Source of the DNA: Protofrankia sp. CiP1_Cm_nod1 | Lineage (GTDB): Bacteria > Actinomycetota > Actinomycetes > Frankiales > Frankiaceae | Direction of reading: 5' to 3' | Assembly (NCBI RefSeq): GCF_920888515.1 | Contig: NZ_CAKKTM010000455.1 | Span: forward strand, 1 to 35,019 | Length of the DNA: 35,019 nucleotides | Shown: positions 24,384 through 31,935 of the stretch, piece after piece | How the letters are laid out: each line of letters opens with the position of its first letter | Position numbering within the stretch: position 1 is the first letter of the stretch | The notes under the pieces: generated by a model | What the model was told of the DNA's origin: nothing | Seen by the model: only the letters and a program-made list of their open reading frames with translations | Databases searched by the model: none | Position numbers and translations under genes: made by a program

Positions 24384-25144
24384 TGGGTGACGAGGGCACT
24401 CTCCTCGGTAAAGTAGCCTTCGTGGCGGACGGCACGCGTAACCTTGGCGCCAGTCTGACCGACGCACTGCTCGCCCGTGGGGCGCGCGTGGCCGTCGGCT
24501 ACAGTCGGAGGCGCCCCGAAGTCGACGAGTTCCTGGAACAGCGCAGCGGCAAACCGTTGTCGGCGCATCAGGGAAACGTGGCATCCTGGCAGGACTGCTC
24601 CCGGGCGTTGGCCGAGGCCGCCGCCCATCACGGTGGGCTCGACATCCTGGTCACGACGATCGGCAATCAGCAGGCGACAGGCATCGTGAACGCGGTGCCT
24701 CTGACATCCCTGTCTCCGCAGGAATGGCAGCGCCTCCTGCTGGGCAGTCTGTCCGGTGTGTTCAATCTCACCTCAGCGGCTGCGCCGCATCTCTCAGGGC
24801 GAGCGACGGCCCGCATCGTGACCGTGCTCAACGCCCTGCCCGGCGGCAAGAGCTCCACCAACCCGCACACCTGGTTACGTGACGCCTTGTTCACCATCAG
24901 CCGACAGTTCGCGCGGGAGCTCGCGCCAGCCGGCATCACCGTCAACACCATCGAGTCGGGCCTGTTACACGACGAGTCGTTCGATGTCTTCCCTGGTCTG
25001 CAGGAGGAGGCCGAGTCCCTGGTACCGGCCGGCCGCCTCGGCGAACACGAGGAGGTGGCCCGGGTACTGCTGTTCCTGCTCGACCCGGCGTCATCCTACG
25101 TGACCGGCCAGGTTCTCGGCGTCGACGGCGGCATCAGGACATGA
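24383..25144 (+). CDS. SDR-fold protein lacking the catalytic residues
   Basis: 253 aa of Rossmann type: KVAFVADGTRNLGASLTDAL (altered nucleotide-binding loop; TG-x3-G-x-G is usual), HQGNVASWQDC, and GITVNTIESGLL near the end, with FLLDPASSYVTGQVLGVDGG closing the fold as in FabG/PhaB-like enzymes. The catalytic set is missing. The YxxxK region reads HTWLR (His for Tyr162, Arg for Lys166), the catalytic Ser position lies in TVLNA, and NNAG is replaced by TTIGNQ. A regulatory, structural or ligand-binding role is more likely than dehydrogenase activity. It overlaps the neighbouring genes on both sides. Confidence 0.78.
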   Translation: MGDEGTLLGKVAFVADGTRNLGASLTDALLARGARVAVGYSRRRPEVDEFLEQRSGKPLSAHQGNVASWQDCSRALAEAAAHHGGLDILVTTIGNQQATGIVNAVPLTSLSPQEWQRLLLGSLSGVFNLTSAAAPHLSGRATARIVTVLNALPGGKSSTNPHTWLRDALFTISRQFARELAPAGITVNTIESGLLHDESFDVFPGLQEEAESLVPAGRLGEHEEVARVLLFLLDPASSYVTGQVLGVDGGIRT

Positions 25145-26676
25145 GCGACAGCCGTGCCCGGGTGGTCGCGGGAGTTCTCTCCCAACTTCTTCTACAGGAG
25201 ATCAGCGGAGCGGTGGGGCTGCGTCGCAAGCGTGGCGACGACTCCGCCGACAGCGAGGAACGCGAAAAAACCCGGGCCAGGGGGATCCGGCACGCGCTCG
25301 AGTCACTCGGCCCGTTCTATGTGAAGATCGGCCAGATGCTGTCGACCCGCCCCGACATAATGCCGCAATACATGATCGACGAGTTTCAGAACCTCCACGA
25401 AAAGGTCTCCGTCGCGCCGTTCGAGACCTTCGAGCCCATTCTGGAGGAGGAGCTCGGGCGCGACTGGCGCAGCGCCTTCCTGGACATCAAGGTCGACAAA
25501 CCGCTCGGCGCGGCCTCGCTCGCGCAGGTCTACGCCGTCACGCTACGCACCGGCGAACGGGCGGTCGTCAAGATCCAACGGCCGGGTATCGCCCCGGTGA
25601 TGCTCGACGACATGGCCATGTTGAAGCGGCTGGGGAAGTTCTTCGCCAAACGGGTGCCCGACCTCGACGACGTCTTCGACCTCACCGCCATGATGGAGAT
25701 CATGTTCGACGCCATGAAGGCCGAACTGGACTTCCGCGTCGAGGCACGCAACATGGACGCCGCGCGGGAGGCGATGGAGGGGTTCGACAACCTCGCCGTG
25801 CCCGAGGTCATCTTCGTCACCAAGAAGGTGCTGGTGCAGCAGCTCGCACCCGGCACGTCCATCCGTGACGCCAACCGCGACAAGTTCACCAACGCCGAGC
25901 GCGAGGCGATCGGCCGCGACCTGCTCAGCTTCATGTACCGCGGCTTCTTCGTCGACCGGATGTTCCACGCCGACCCCCATCCCGGCAACGTCTTCGTCGA
26001 ACCCGGCGGCAAGGCGTACCTCATCGACTGGGGAATGGTCGGGAGAATGGACCGGCGCCAGTCGCTGACGTTCGCGAGCATTCTGGTCGCCCTCTCGCAG
26101 AACGACGGTCATGGGCTGGCAAAAGCATGGATCGAGCTGGGCCGGGCCAGCTCCTGGGCCAACATTCCGGCATTCGTCAGCGACTGCTGCGGTTTCGTGC
26201 CCACCATCGCCGACGCCAGCCTGGAGGATCTCAACCTCGGTGTCGCGCTGACGTCGATCCTGAAGTTCTCCAGCCGGCGCGGTATCCAGACCAGCCCGGT
26301 GGTCGCGCTGCTCGGCAAGTCGTTCGCCAATCTCGAGGGCTCGGTGCGCTATCTCTCGCCCGAGCTCTCGGTGACCGACGTCTTCGAGGAGGAGTTCCGG
26401 GACATCCTCTTCGATCTCGTCCGCGAGCTGCTCTCCCAGGAGCAGGCGGCGCAGTTGGTGCTCGACCTGATGGGCGGGTCGATGTCCATCGTCGAGCAAC
26501 TGCGTACTCTCGGTCGAGATATCTCCAACCGTGAGTTCACTGTCAACGTCAACGCGGTACAGGCCCGCCGGTCACGTCAGGAGGACCGGGCCGACGCGAG
26601 GACACGCAGCAACCGCAACATGTTGCTGGCCGTCGCCGCCGCAGCCTGGCTCGCCAGACGACGCCGAGCAGGCTGA
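25141..26676 (+). CDS. ABC1/ADCK/UbiB-family atypical kinase
   Basis: 511 aa; ATG overlapping the SDR stop codon by ATGA. The family signature is complete: KxGQ motif FYVKIGQMLSTRPDIMP (Lys62-Gln65), Ala-rich loop LGAASLAQVY (122-131) in place of a Gly-rich loop, Lys144 (VVKIQRPG), catalytic FHADPHPGN (275-283) and metal-binding LIDWG (Asp296). It ends in a short hydrophobic segment and an Arg-rich tail (MLLAVAAAAWLARRRR), a probable membrane or lipid anchor. The family supports isoprenoid-quinone or other lipid pathways through ATPase activity. Here it closes the phaR operon, which suggests a lipid-related job at the granule or membrane. The target is unknown. Confidence 0.9.
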   Translation: MSDSRARVVAGVLSQLLLQEISGAVGLRRKRGDDSADSEEREKTRARGIRHALESLGPFYVKIGQMLSTRPDIMPQYMIDEFQNLHEKVSVAPFETFEPILEEELGRDWRSAFLDIKVDKPLGAASLAQVYAVTLRTGERAVVKIQRPGIAPVMLDDMAMLKRLGKFFAKRVPDLDDVFDLTAMMEIMFDAMKAELDFRVEARNMDAAREAMEGFDNLAVPEVIFVTKKVLVQQLAPGTSIRDANRDKFTNAEREAIGRDLLSFMYRGFFVDRMFHADPHPGNVFVEPGGKAYLIDWGMVGRMDRRQSLTFASILVALSQNDGHGLAKAWIELGRASSWANIPAFVSDCCGFVPTIADASLEDLNLGVALTSILKFSSRRGIQTSPVVALLGKSFANLEGSVRYLSPELSVTDVFEEEFRDILFDLVRELLSQEQAAQLVLDLMGGSMSIVEQLRTLGRDISNREFTVNVNAVQARRSRQEDRADARTRSNRNMLLAVAAAAWLARRRRAG

Positions 26677-26728
26677 GCGGATGCTGTCCCTCCCGTCGGA
26701 AGGCGTAGGTGGTTTCGGTCGTCACCAT

Positions 26729-26798
26729 GGCTGTTTCCACCTACGGCTTCCGTGCTCGTAGGTGGAAACAGCCGTTGCCACAGCGGTTTCCACCTACG
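26729..26798. terminator. Bidirectional terminator with three copies of one arm
   Basis: 26729-26745 and 26757-26773 are perfect 17-bp inverted arms (GGCTGTTTCCACCTACG and its complement) with an 11-base loop. A third copy of GTTTCCACCTACG (26786-26798) can pair with the second arm instead. A related GCGTAGGTGGTTTC is at 26704-26717. It lies between convergent genes, directly against the stop codon of the minus-strand gene. Confidence 0.75.
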
Positions 26799-27704
26799 CT
26801 ACGGCTGTGGCTCCCGCGCGGAGGATGACTCCGAACGGACCGTGCGCGAACGGTCGCCTCGCCACACCGTCGCGCGGCTGTTCCTGATGCCGAGGAGCAT
26901 GTCCGTCCCGTCTCGGCGGATCTCTCCCTCGCCCCGGAGCAGTACCCCTCGTTTGCTGTCGAGCCGGTGACCGCCGGTGTGGGCCGTGACGGACACCGGT
27001 GCGCCGGAGGTGACGCCGACCAGCCTCGCCAACGCCGCCGGAACCCGGACAAGGGCGGTGTCCGGCTCCCAGGTGCCGGGCAGCACGACCGGCCCGGCAG
27101 CCGTCCGAAGGCCCACGCTCACGGGACGTGCATGCTCGAGGAGTTCGTCGAGGATCCGCCGCTCGTCCGCGGACCATGGCCCGGCGGGAGGTGTGATCCG
27201 TGTCTCGGGTGTTCCGGTAAGAAGCAGGTTCGCTTCGGGCCAGTCCCCGGCGGCCACGATCCCGCCTCCGGACGTCGTTTCGATGGTGCGGACGACGTCG
27301 AGCTCGACGAGTACCCGACTGGTGGGCAGGGTCGCGGTACGCAGGCCCAGGTCGGCCGCCATGCCGGTGAGGTGGCGGTTGTTGCGGCCGATGAACGAGA
27401 CCACGGTCGTCGGGGCACGCAGCAGGCGGCCCGGGGACAGCAGGTCGACCGGGGAGAGTGGATCAACGATCGACGCGTATCCGGACGCCGCGAGAAACTT
27501 CGTGCCAGCACGGATGAGCACGCTCATCCGGTCGTCCCGCCGTAACGCGCGTATCTTGACGGAGCTACGGGGAGCGACAAGTAACAGGTGGGGGTCGTCG
27601 ACGTCGAATATCTGTGGGGTCACATGCGGACCGAGCCTGGTCAGCACCCCGACATCCACGGTGTCGGCGTCGTCCACCCACGGCTCGAAGACGATGGCAG
27701 GCAT
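26799..27704 (-). CDS. Flavin split-barrel (pyridoxamine-phosphate-oxidase-like) protein with extra C-terminal domain
   Basis: 301 aa. Residues 10-95 fit the PNPOx-like split barrel: VGVLTRLGPHVTPQIFDVDD, LLLVAPRSSVKIRALRRDDR, MSVLIRAGTKFLAASGYASI, with the SVK and LRRDDR positions that contact flavin phosphate in the family. The remaining 200 residues have no family I recognise; they include TRITPPAGPWSADERRILDE and a later strand-rich stretch (LVRVPAALARLVGVTSGAPV). FMN, F420 or heme are all possible ligands. It is co-oriented with phasin-like gene 2, 67 bp downstream of it across a stem-loop, so it belongs to that unit. The ribosome site is weak. Confidence 0.65.
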   Translation of the reverse strand: MPAIVFEPWVDDADTVDVGVLTRLGPHVTPQIFDVDDPHLLLVAPRSSVKIRALRRDDRMSVLIRAGTKFLAASGYASIVDPLSPVDLLSPGRLLRAPTTVVSFIGRNNRHLTGMAADLGLRTATLPTSRVLVELDVVRTIETTSGGGIVAAGDWPEANLLLTGTPETRITPPAGPWSADERRILDELLEHARPVSVGLRTAAGPVVLPGTWEPDTALVRVPAALARLVGVTSGAPVSVTAHTGGHRLDSKRGVLLRGEGEIRRDGTDMLLGIRNSRATVWRGDRSRTVRSESSSAREPQP

Positions 27705-27723
27705 AAAGCCCCATAACGTAGCA

Positions 27724-27759
27724 ACGGGGTTGGCGCCGAATATCCGACACCAACCCCGT
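27724..27759 (-). terminator. Stem-loop after phasin-like gene 2
   Basis: ACGGGGTTGG (27724-27733) and CCAACCCCGT (27750-27759) with a 16-base loop. It lies 12 bases beyond the stop codon of the phasin-like gene on the minus strand and before the split-barrel gene. It mirrors the stem-loop after phasin-like gene 1. Confidence 0.7.
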
Positions 27760-27771
27760 AATCCGTCAGTG

Positions 27772-28029
27772 CTATTTACCGGTGCCCTTGACCGCGGAAA
27801 GCTGGTCGAGTTTCGCGGTCAGCTCGGTGAGCGCCTTCTTGAGATCCTGAAGATCGTCACCGCTGGGGATGTCGCCCTCTTCCTTGACCACGTTGGTGAC
27901 GGCCTTGCGGGTGTCGTTCTCGACGTCCTTCGCCCGGTCGATCAGGTCGTCTACCAGGTCCTTGCTGTCGTCGATGACATCACTGATGAACTTTGTGAGA
28001 GTGTTCTTACGACGGGTCCCGGTTGCCAC
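27772..28029 (-). CDS. Phasin-like small amphipathic protein 2
   Basis: 85 aa from a GTG at 28029, with GGGAGG six bases upstream; the longer open frame to 28371 runs through the operator and is rejected. The sequence parallels protein 1 along its whole length: basic ATGTRRKNTLTKFISDVID, acidic helix DSKDLVDDLIDRAKDVEND, and C-terminal LQDLKKALTELTAKLDQLSA. The two differ mainly in the middle and C-terminal tail, so both appear to be under selection. It has the same promoter-operator layout as copy 1, so the two are probably co-regulated, perhaps by the PhaR-type protein. Confidence 0.72.
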   Translation of the reverse strand: MATGTRRKNTLTKFISDVIDDSKDLVDDLIDRAKDVENDTRKAVTNVVKEEGDIPSGDDLQDLKKALTELTAKLDQLSAVKGTGK

Positions 28030-28064
28030 GGCACGCCTCCCTGAAGGCTCTTGTTCTGCGCGAT

Positions 28065-28109
28065 TTACGCGATGCGTAGAACTTACGCGGTGCGTAATAA
28101 TCATGTCAA
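28065..28109 (-). promoter_or_regulatory. Promoter and paired operators of phasin-like gene 2
   Basis: On the minus strand: TTGACA (28109-28104), TTACGC-ACC-GCGTAA (28097-28083) and CTACGC-ATC-GCGTAA (28079-28065). The palindrome centres are 18 bp apart. TAAGTT, a TANNNT-type -10, lies between them 18 bases after the -35. The match to 22503-22549 is base-for-base in most positions. Confidence 0.8.
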
Positions 28110-28412
28110 GGATTGCCAGCGGAAACGATCTGATGATCGTCGTCACATACCGGCAACACCGATACGACAGGCCGGCCGGCAAGCGGGCGGACACCAGAAG
28201 TGACCATACGGCTACAGCCAATAACTGACAGTAGCGATCCGAGCTCCCGTCAACGCTCTCCGAGCAGCATCCGCTCGGCCGCACGGAGGCACACCCGCCA
28301 CGGGGCCGCCGAGCATCACAATAATGATCATAAAGGTCGGATGGGTATGCGGTATTCGACATCCGACACACCGCCGAGACATGCGGAGTACACCTGCTAC
28401 CGTTCCGCTCAA
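28110..28412. other. Gene-free region between phasin-like gene 2 and the ABC importer
   Basis: No convincing gene. A small hairpin CCGAGC-N7-GCTCGG is at 28260-28278, and an AT-rich patch with the palindrome ATGATCAT is near 28324-28331. These may belong to the importer promoter, but no clear -35/-10 pair was found. Confidence 0.4.
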
Positions 28413-28454
28413 CCTGACCGAAGGGTTACACGTCCTGACCGAAGGGTTGCACGT
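28413..28454 (+). repeat. 21-bp tandem repeat duplicating the ribosome site of the ABC gene
   Basis: 28413-28433 and 28434-28454 differ at one base. Each holds GAAGGG followed six bases later by CAC-GT. In copy 2 this gives a GTG start at 28453; in copy 1 the matching codon is GTC. Confidence 0.85.
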
Positions 28455-29208
28455 GACGAAGAGCGCGCGAGGTGAACCCCTGATCGTCATGGAGGGCGTC
28501 GAGAAGTCCTTCGGCGGTTTCCGGGCGCTGCACGTGATCGACCTGACCGTCCACAGCGGCGAGGTGCTCGTCGTCATCGGCCCGTCGGGATCGGGCAAGT
28601 CGACGCTGTGCCGCTGCATCAACCGGCTGGAGACCATCGACGCCGGGCGGATCACGATCGACGGGCGGCAGCTGCCCGAGGAGGGCCGCGCGCTCGCGCG
28701 GTTACGGGCCGAGGTGGGCATGGTCTTCCAGGCGTTCAACCTCTTCGCCCACAAGACCGCGCTGGAGAACGTCACGCTCGGGCCGACAAAGGTCCGGGGA
28801 ATCCCCCGGGAGGCGGCCGAGCGCCGAGGCCGGGAACTGCTCGACCGGGTCGGCGTCGGCGCGAAGGCCGGCAGCTATCCGGCCGAGCTTTCCGGCGGGC
28901 AGCAACAACGTGTCGCGATCGCCCGGGCGCTGGCCATGGACCCAAAAGTGATCCTCTTCGACGAGCCCACCTCGGCCCTCGACCCGGAATACATCGCCGA
29001 AGTGCTCGACGTCATGACCGAACTCGCCCGCGACGGCATGACCATGGTGGTCGTCACCCACGAAATGGGATTCGCTCGGCAGGCCGCGGACCGGGTCGTG
29101 TTCATGGCCGACGGCGGAATCCTCGAGGAGGGCACGCCGGTGGAGTTCTTCGACAGCCCACGGACGCAGCGGGCTCGCGATTTCCTGGCCCGGGTCCTCC
29201 CGCACTGA
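28453..29208 (+). CDS. Amino-acid ABC importer ATP-binding protein (GluA/GlnQ type)
   Basis: 251 aa from the GTG at 28453, with GAAGGG six bases upstream inside the second 21-bp repeat. Walker [10 protein letters not shown] (43-51), Q-loop [10 protein letters not shown], signature LSGGQQQR (146-153), Walker [15 protein letters not shown] (167-180) and [11 protein letters not shown] with the switch His mark a polar-amino-acid ATPase. It heads an operon with a lipoprotein and two permeases, together a complete importer. Energises uptake at the inner membrane. Confidence 0.93.
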   Translation: MTKSARGEPLIVMEGVEKSFGGFRALHVIDLTVHSGEVLVVIGPSGSGKSTLCRCINRLETIDAGRITIDGRQLPEEGRALARLRAEVGMVFQAFNLFAHKTALENVTLGPTKVRGIPREAAERRGRELLDRVGVGAKAGSYPAELSGGQQQRVAIARALAMDPKVILFDEPTSALDPEYIAEVLDVMTELARDGMTMVVVTHEMGFARQAADRVVFMADGGILEEGTPVEFFDSPRTQRARDFLARVLPH

Positions 29209-29287
29209 CCGCGCTGGCTCACCGGTGAGCCGGCCCGCCTCTCCTTCCCCCGTCCACAGCCGACATGATCCCCTCGAAAGGACGACC

Positions 29288-30226
29288 ATGCGGATTCCAC
29301 GCCTGCTGAGCCAGCTCCATCCGTTCCAGCCGCTTCAGCGGCACCCACGGCGGCGACGGAGGCTGGTGACGGCCGTCGTCGCCGGTACCGTCGCGCTCGC
29401 CGCCGCCGGTTGTGGGAGCGATACGACCGGTACCGAGGCCGAAACCACGGCGAAACCCACCTTCGCCACCGGCACCACGGCGGCCAGGCTCGCCGAGGCG
29501 GGGAAGGTCACCGTCGGCACCAAGTTCGACCAGCCGCTGTTCGGGCTGAAGGGCCTCAGCGGCAAGGTCGACGGATTCGACGTCGAAATCGCGAAAATCA
29601 TCGCCGCCGGCCTGGGGATCGGCCCGGAGAACATCACCTTCATCGAGACGCCGTCGGCCCAGCGGGAAGGCGCGATCCAGCAGGGCAGGGTGGACTTCAT
29701 CGTCGCCACCTACACCATCAATGACAAGCGCAAGCAGCTCGTCAGCTTCGCCGGCCCGTATTACCAGGCCGGCCAGGACATCATGGTGAAGAAGGACAAC
29801 ACCACGATCACCGGGCCGGAGTCCCTGCGCGCGGCGAACGCGAAGGTCTGCTCCGTCTCCGGGTCGACCCCGGCCGAGAAAATCAAGGAATACGCCGACG
29901 CGTCCAACATCGTGCTCTTCGATGTCTACTCCAAGTGCGCGGACGCGCTGCGTACCGGCCAGGTCGACGCCGTCACCACCGACAACGTCGTCCTGCTGGG
30001 CCTGGTGGACAGCAGCGGCGGCGCGTTCAAGCTCGTCGGCAAGCCCTTCACCACCGAGCCCTACGGTATCGGCATCAAAAAGGGTGACACCGCCTTCTGC
30101 CAGTTCATCGACGAGCAGCTGACCGCGGCGGCGGCGGACGGCCGCTATGCCAAGGCGTGGGAGGCCACGGCGGGCAAGGTCGCCGGGAGCGCCCCGGCGC
30201 TGCCCACGCTCGGCACCTGCTCCTGA
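29288..30226 (+). CDS. Glutamate-type ABC importer substrate-binding lipoprotein
   Basis: 312 aa; AAAGGA six bases before the ATG. Arg-rich start, hydrophobic LVTAVVAGTVALAAAGC with lipobox Cys42. The solute-binding fold follows: VTVGTKFDQPLFGLKGLSGK, DGFDVEIAKIIAAGLGIG, QGRVDFIVATYTINDKRKQL, FAGPYYQAGQDIMV. This resembles GluB-type glutamate-binding proteins of actinobacteria more than cystine or glutamine proteins, so glutamate or aspartate is the best guess. A perfect 11-bp hairpin follows the gene, as is common where the binding protein is made in excess. Confidence 0.9.
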   Translation: MRIPRLLSQLHPFQPLQRHPRRRRRLVTAVVAGTVALAAAGCGSDTTGTEAETTAKPTFATGTTAARLAEAGKVTVGTKFDQPLFGLKGLSGKVDGFDVEIAKIIAAGLGIGPENITFIETPSAQREGAIQQGRVDFIVATYTINDKRKQLVSFAGPYYQAGQDIMVKKDNTTITGPESLRAANAKVCSVSGSTPAEKIKEYADASNIVLFDVYSKCADALRTGQVDAVTTDNVVLLGLVDSSGGAFKLVGKPFTTEPYGIGIKKGDTAFCQFIDEQLTAAAADGRYAKAWEATAGKVAGSAPALPTLGTCS

Positions 30227-30260
30227 CCGTCGGGCCCCCGCGCCTTTCGTAACCGCTGTG

Positions 30261-30290
30261 GACCGCGCGGCCCCGATGAGCCGCGCGGTC
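30261..30290 (+). terminator. Intra-operon stem-loop after the binding-protein gene
   Basis: GACCGCGCGGC and GCCGCGCGGTC (30261-30271 and 30280-30290) form a perfect 11-bp stem with an 8-base loop. It probably stabilises the upstream message or stops part of transcription, which sets the ratio of binding protein to permeases. Confidence 0.75.
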
Positions 30291-30319
30291 TCCTGAGTCG
30301 ATGCCACCCCGGAGCCGCC

Positions 30320-30970
30320 ATGGATGTCATCACCGACAACCTAGGCCTGTACGCCGACGGCCTGCTGGGAACACTGAAGATCTGCGGTCTGGTCGCCGTG
30401 GCGGCGCTGCTGCTCGGGATCGTTCTCGCGGGGTTCCGGGTGTCGCCGGTGCCGCCCCTGCGTGCCGTGGGCACCACCTATGTGACGCTGGTCCGTAACT
30501 GTCCGCTGACGATCGTCCTGTTCGCCTTCGCCTTCGGCCTGCCGGAAGTGGGGATCAACGGCTCGTACTTCGCCTTCGGGGCCGCCGGGCTCACCGTCTA
30601 CACCGCCGCGTTCGTCTGTGAGGCGGTACGCAGCGGAATCGGCGCGGTGGACGCCGGTCAGGCGGAGGCCGCCCGTTCGATCGGCCTCACCTTCGGCCAG
30701 TCGCTGCGGCTGGTCATCCTGCCGCAGGCACTGCGGGCGGTCATCCCCCCGCTGGGCAACGTCGGGATCGCGATGGTGAAGAACTCGGCGATCGTCGGCG
30801 CGTTCGGGGTCGGTGGCGAACTCTACAGCGTGGCGAGCACGCTCAACGGCGCGCGGGGGGAACCGGCGCTACCGGTCTACTCCGGGGTCGTGATCGGATA
30901 TCTGATCATCATCATCCCGACCGGCCTGCTCGTGCTGGCGGCGGAGAAACGGCTACGGGTGACCCGGTGA
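30320..30970 (+). CDS. Amino-acid ABC importer permease 1 (GluC type)
   Basis: 216 aa; ATG at 30320. About five membrane helices and the permease coupling motif EAARSIGLTFGQSLRLVILP (EAA-x3-G), followed by RAVIPPLGNVGIAMVKNSAI as in HisMQ-type permeases. N-terminal LRTLKIC-like segment reads LLGTLKICGLVAVAALLLG. It forms the channel with permease 2, whose start overlaps its stop codon (GTGA). Confidence 0.92.
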   Translation: MDVITDNLGLYADGLLGTLKICGLVAVAALLLGIVLAGFRVSPVPPLRAVGTTYVTLVRNCPLTIVLFAFAFGLPEVGINGSYFAFGAAGLTVYTAAFVCEAVRSGIGAVDAGQAEAARSIGLTFGQSLRLVILPQALRAVIPPLGNVGIAMVKNSAIVGAFGVGGELYSVASTLNGARGEPALPVYSGVVIGYLIIIIPTGLLVLAAEKRLRVTR

Positions 30971-31824
30971 GCGGCTCAGTCCTCTACGACACCCCGGGTC
31001 CAAGGGGACGCCGGCGGATCGCCGTCGCCAGCGTGGCCGCCGGCATCGCGCTGGCCGCGCTGGCCGCGCTGGCCGTCCGTCGGCTGGCGGCGAACGGCCA
31101 GTTCGACGGCAGCCGGTGGAGCCCGCTGTTCAACCCCGGCGACGAGAACTTCCCGGCCCTGTGGCGTCTGCTCGGCGGCGGTCTGGTGCACACCCTGACC
31201 GCCGCCGGCCTGGCGATGTCCTTCTCCCTGGTGCTCGGGGTGCTCATCGCGACGACCAGGATCTCCGCGGCCCGGTGGTACCGGTGGGCCGTGGTCGGGG
31301 TGGTCGAGCTGCTGCGCGGCGTCCCCGTGGTGATCGCGATCTTTTTCGCGGCGCAGGTTCTCCCGGTCTACGGGCTGAAGCTGCCGCCGCTGTGGTACAT
31401 CGTGATCGGTCTGACCGCCTACAACTCGGTGGTCATCTCCGAGATCGTCCGGGCGGGCATCCTCGCGGTGCCGAAGGGGCAGCGCGAGGCGGCCGCCGCC
31501 CTGGGCCTCACCCGCGGCCAGACGCTGCGGATCGTCCTGCTGCCGCAGGCGTTCCGCTCGATGCTGCCGGCGCTGATCAGCCAGCTCGTGGTGATCCTCA
31601 AGGACACCTCGCTCGGGGCCTTCATCTCCTACGAGGAGCTGCTGCGCCGGGCCCTGATCGCCATCCAGACCCTGCACAACCCGATCCAGACCTATCTGGT
31701 CATCGGCGGCATCTTCATCCTCGTCAACTACCTGGTGACCAGGCTGGCGACCTACCTGGAGGCGCGGCTGTCCGGCCGGCGGGCCAGGCCGTCCGTGCCC
31801 GCGGAGGACCTGTCCACCGGATAG
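30967..31824 (+). CDS. Amino-acid ABC importer permease 2 (GluD type)
   Basis: 285 aa from a GTG overlapping the stop codon of permease 1. It is longer at the N-terminus, with an added membrane helix (VASVAAGIALAALAALAV) and a periplasmic loop. The core shows VVELLRGVPVVIAIFFAAQV, YNSVVISEIVRAGILAVPKG and the coupling motif EAAAALGLTRGQTLRIVLLP. The protein completes the importer. A strong 17-bp stem-loop follows, separating it from the convergent dioxygenase. Confidence 0.92.
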   Translation: MSGSVLYDTPGPRGRRRIAVASVAAGIALAALAALAVRRLAANGQFDGSRWSPLFNPGDENFPALWRLLGGGLVHTLTAAGLAMSFSLVLGVLIATTRISAARWYRWAVVGVVELLRGVPVVIAIFFAAQVLPVYGLKLPPLWYIVIGLTAYNSVVISEIVRAGILAVPKGQREAAAALGLTRGQTLRIVLLPQAFRSMLPALISQLVVILKDTSLGAFISYEELLRRALIAIQTLHNPIQTYLVIGGIFILVNYLVTRLATYLEARLSGRRARPSVPAEDLSTG

Positions 31825-31870
31825 CCACCGGATAGCGCTGCGCCCACGCCGGGCCCGTGGCCCGACAGCC

Positions 31871-31927
31871 GGAGGCCGGCCCCGGCCAGGCGACCGGATG
31901 GCGGCCGCCCGGCCGGGGCCGGCCTCC
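31871..31927. terminator. Bidirectional terminator between permease 2 and the dioxygenase
   Basis: Perfect 17-bp arms GGAGGCCGGCCCCGGCC (31871-31887) and its complement (31911-31927), with a 23-base loop. It lies between the stop codons of convergent genes. Confidence 0.8.
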
Positions 31928-31935
31928 AGCGCTGG

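Noticed and set aside
28200-28475. A 91-codon plus-strand frame ending in the importer ATPase gene, considered as a leader peptide
   Set aside because: No ribosome site or leaderless promoter, and it overlaps the real start in another frame.
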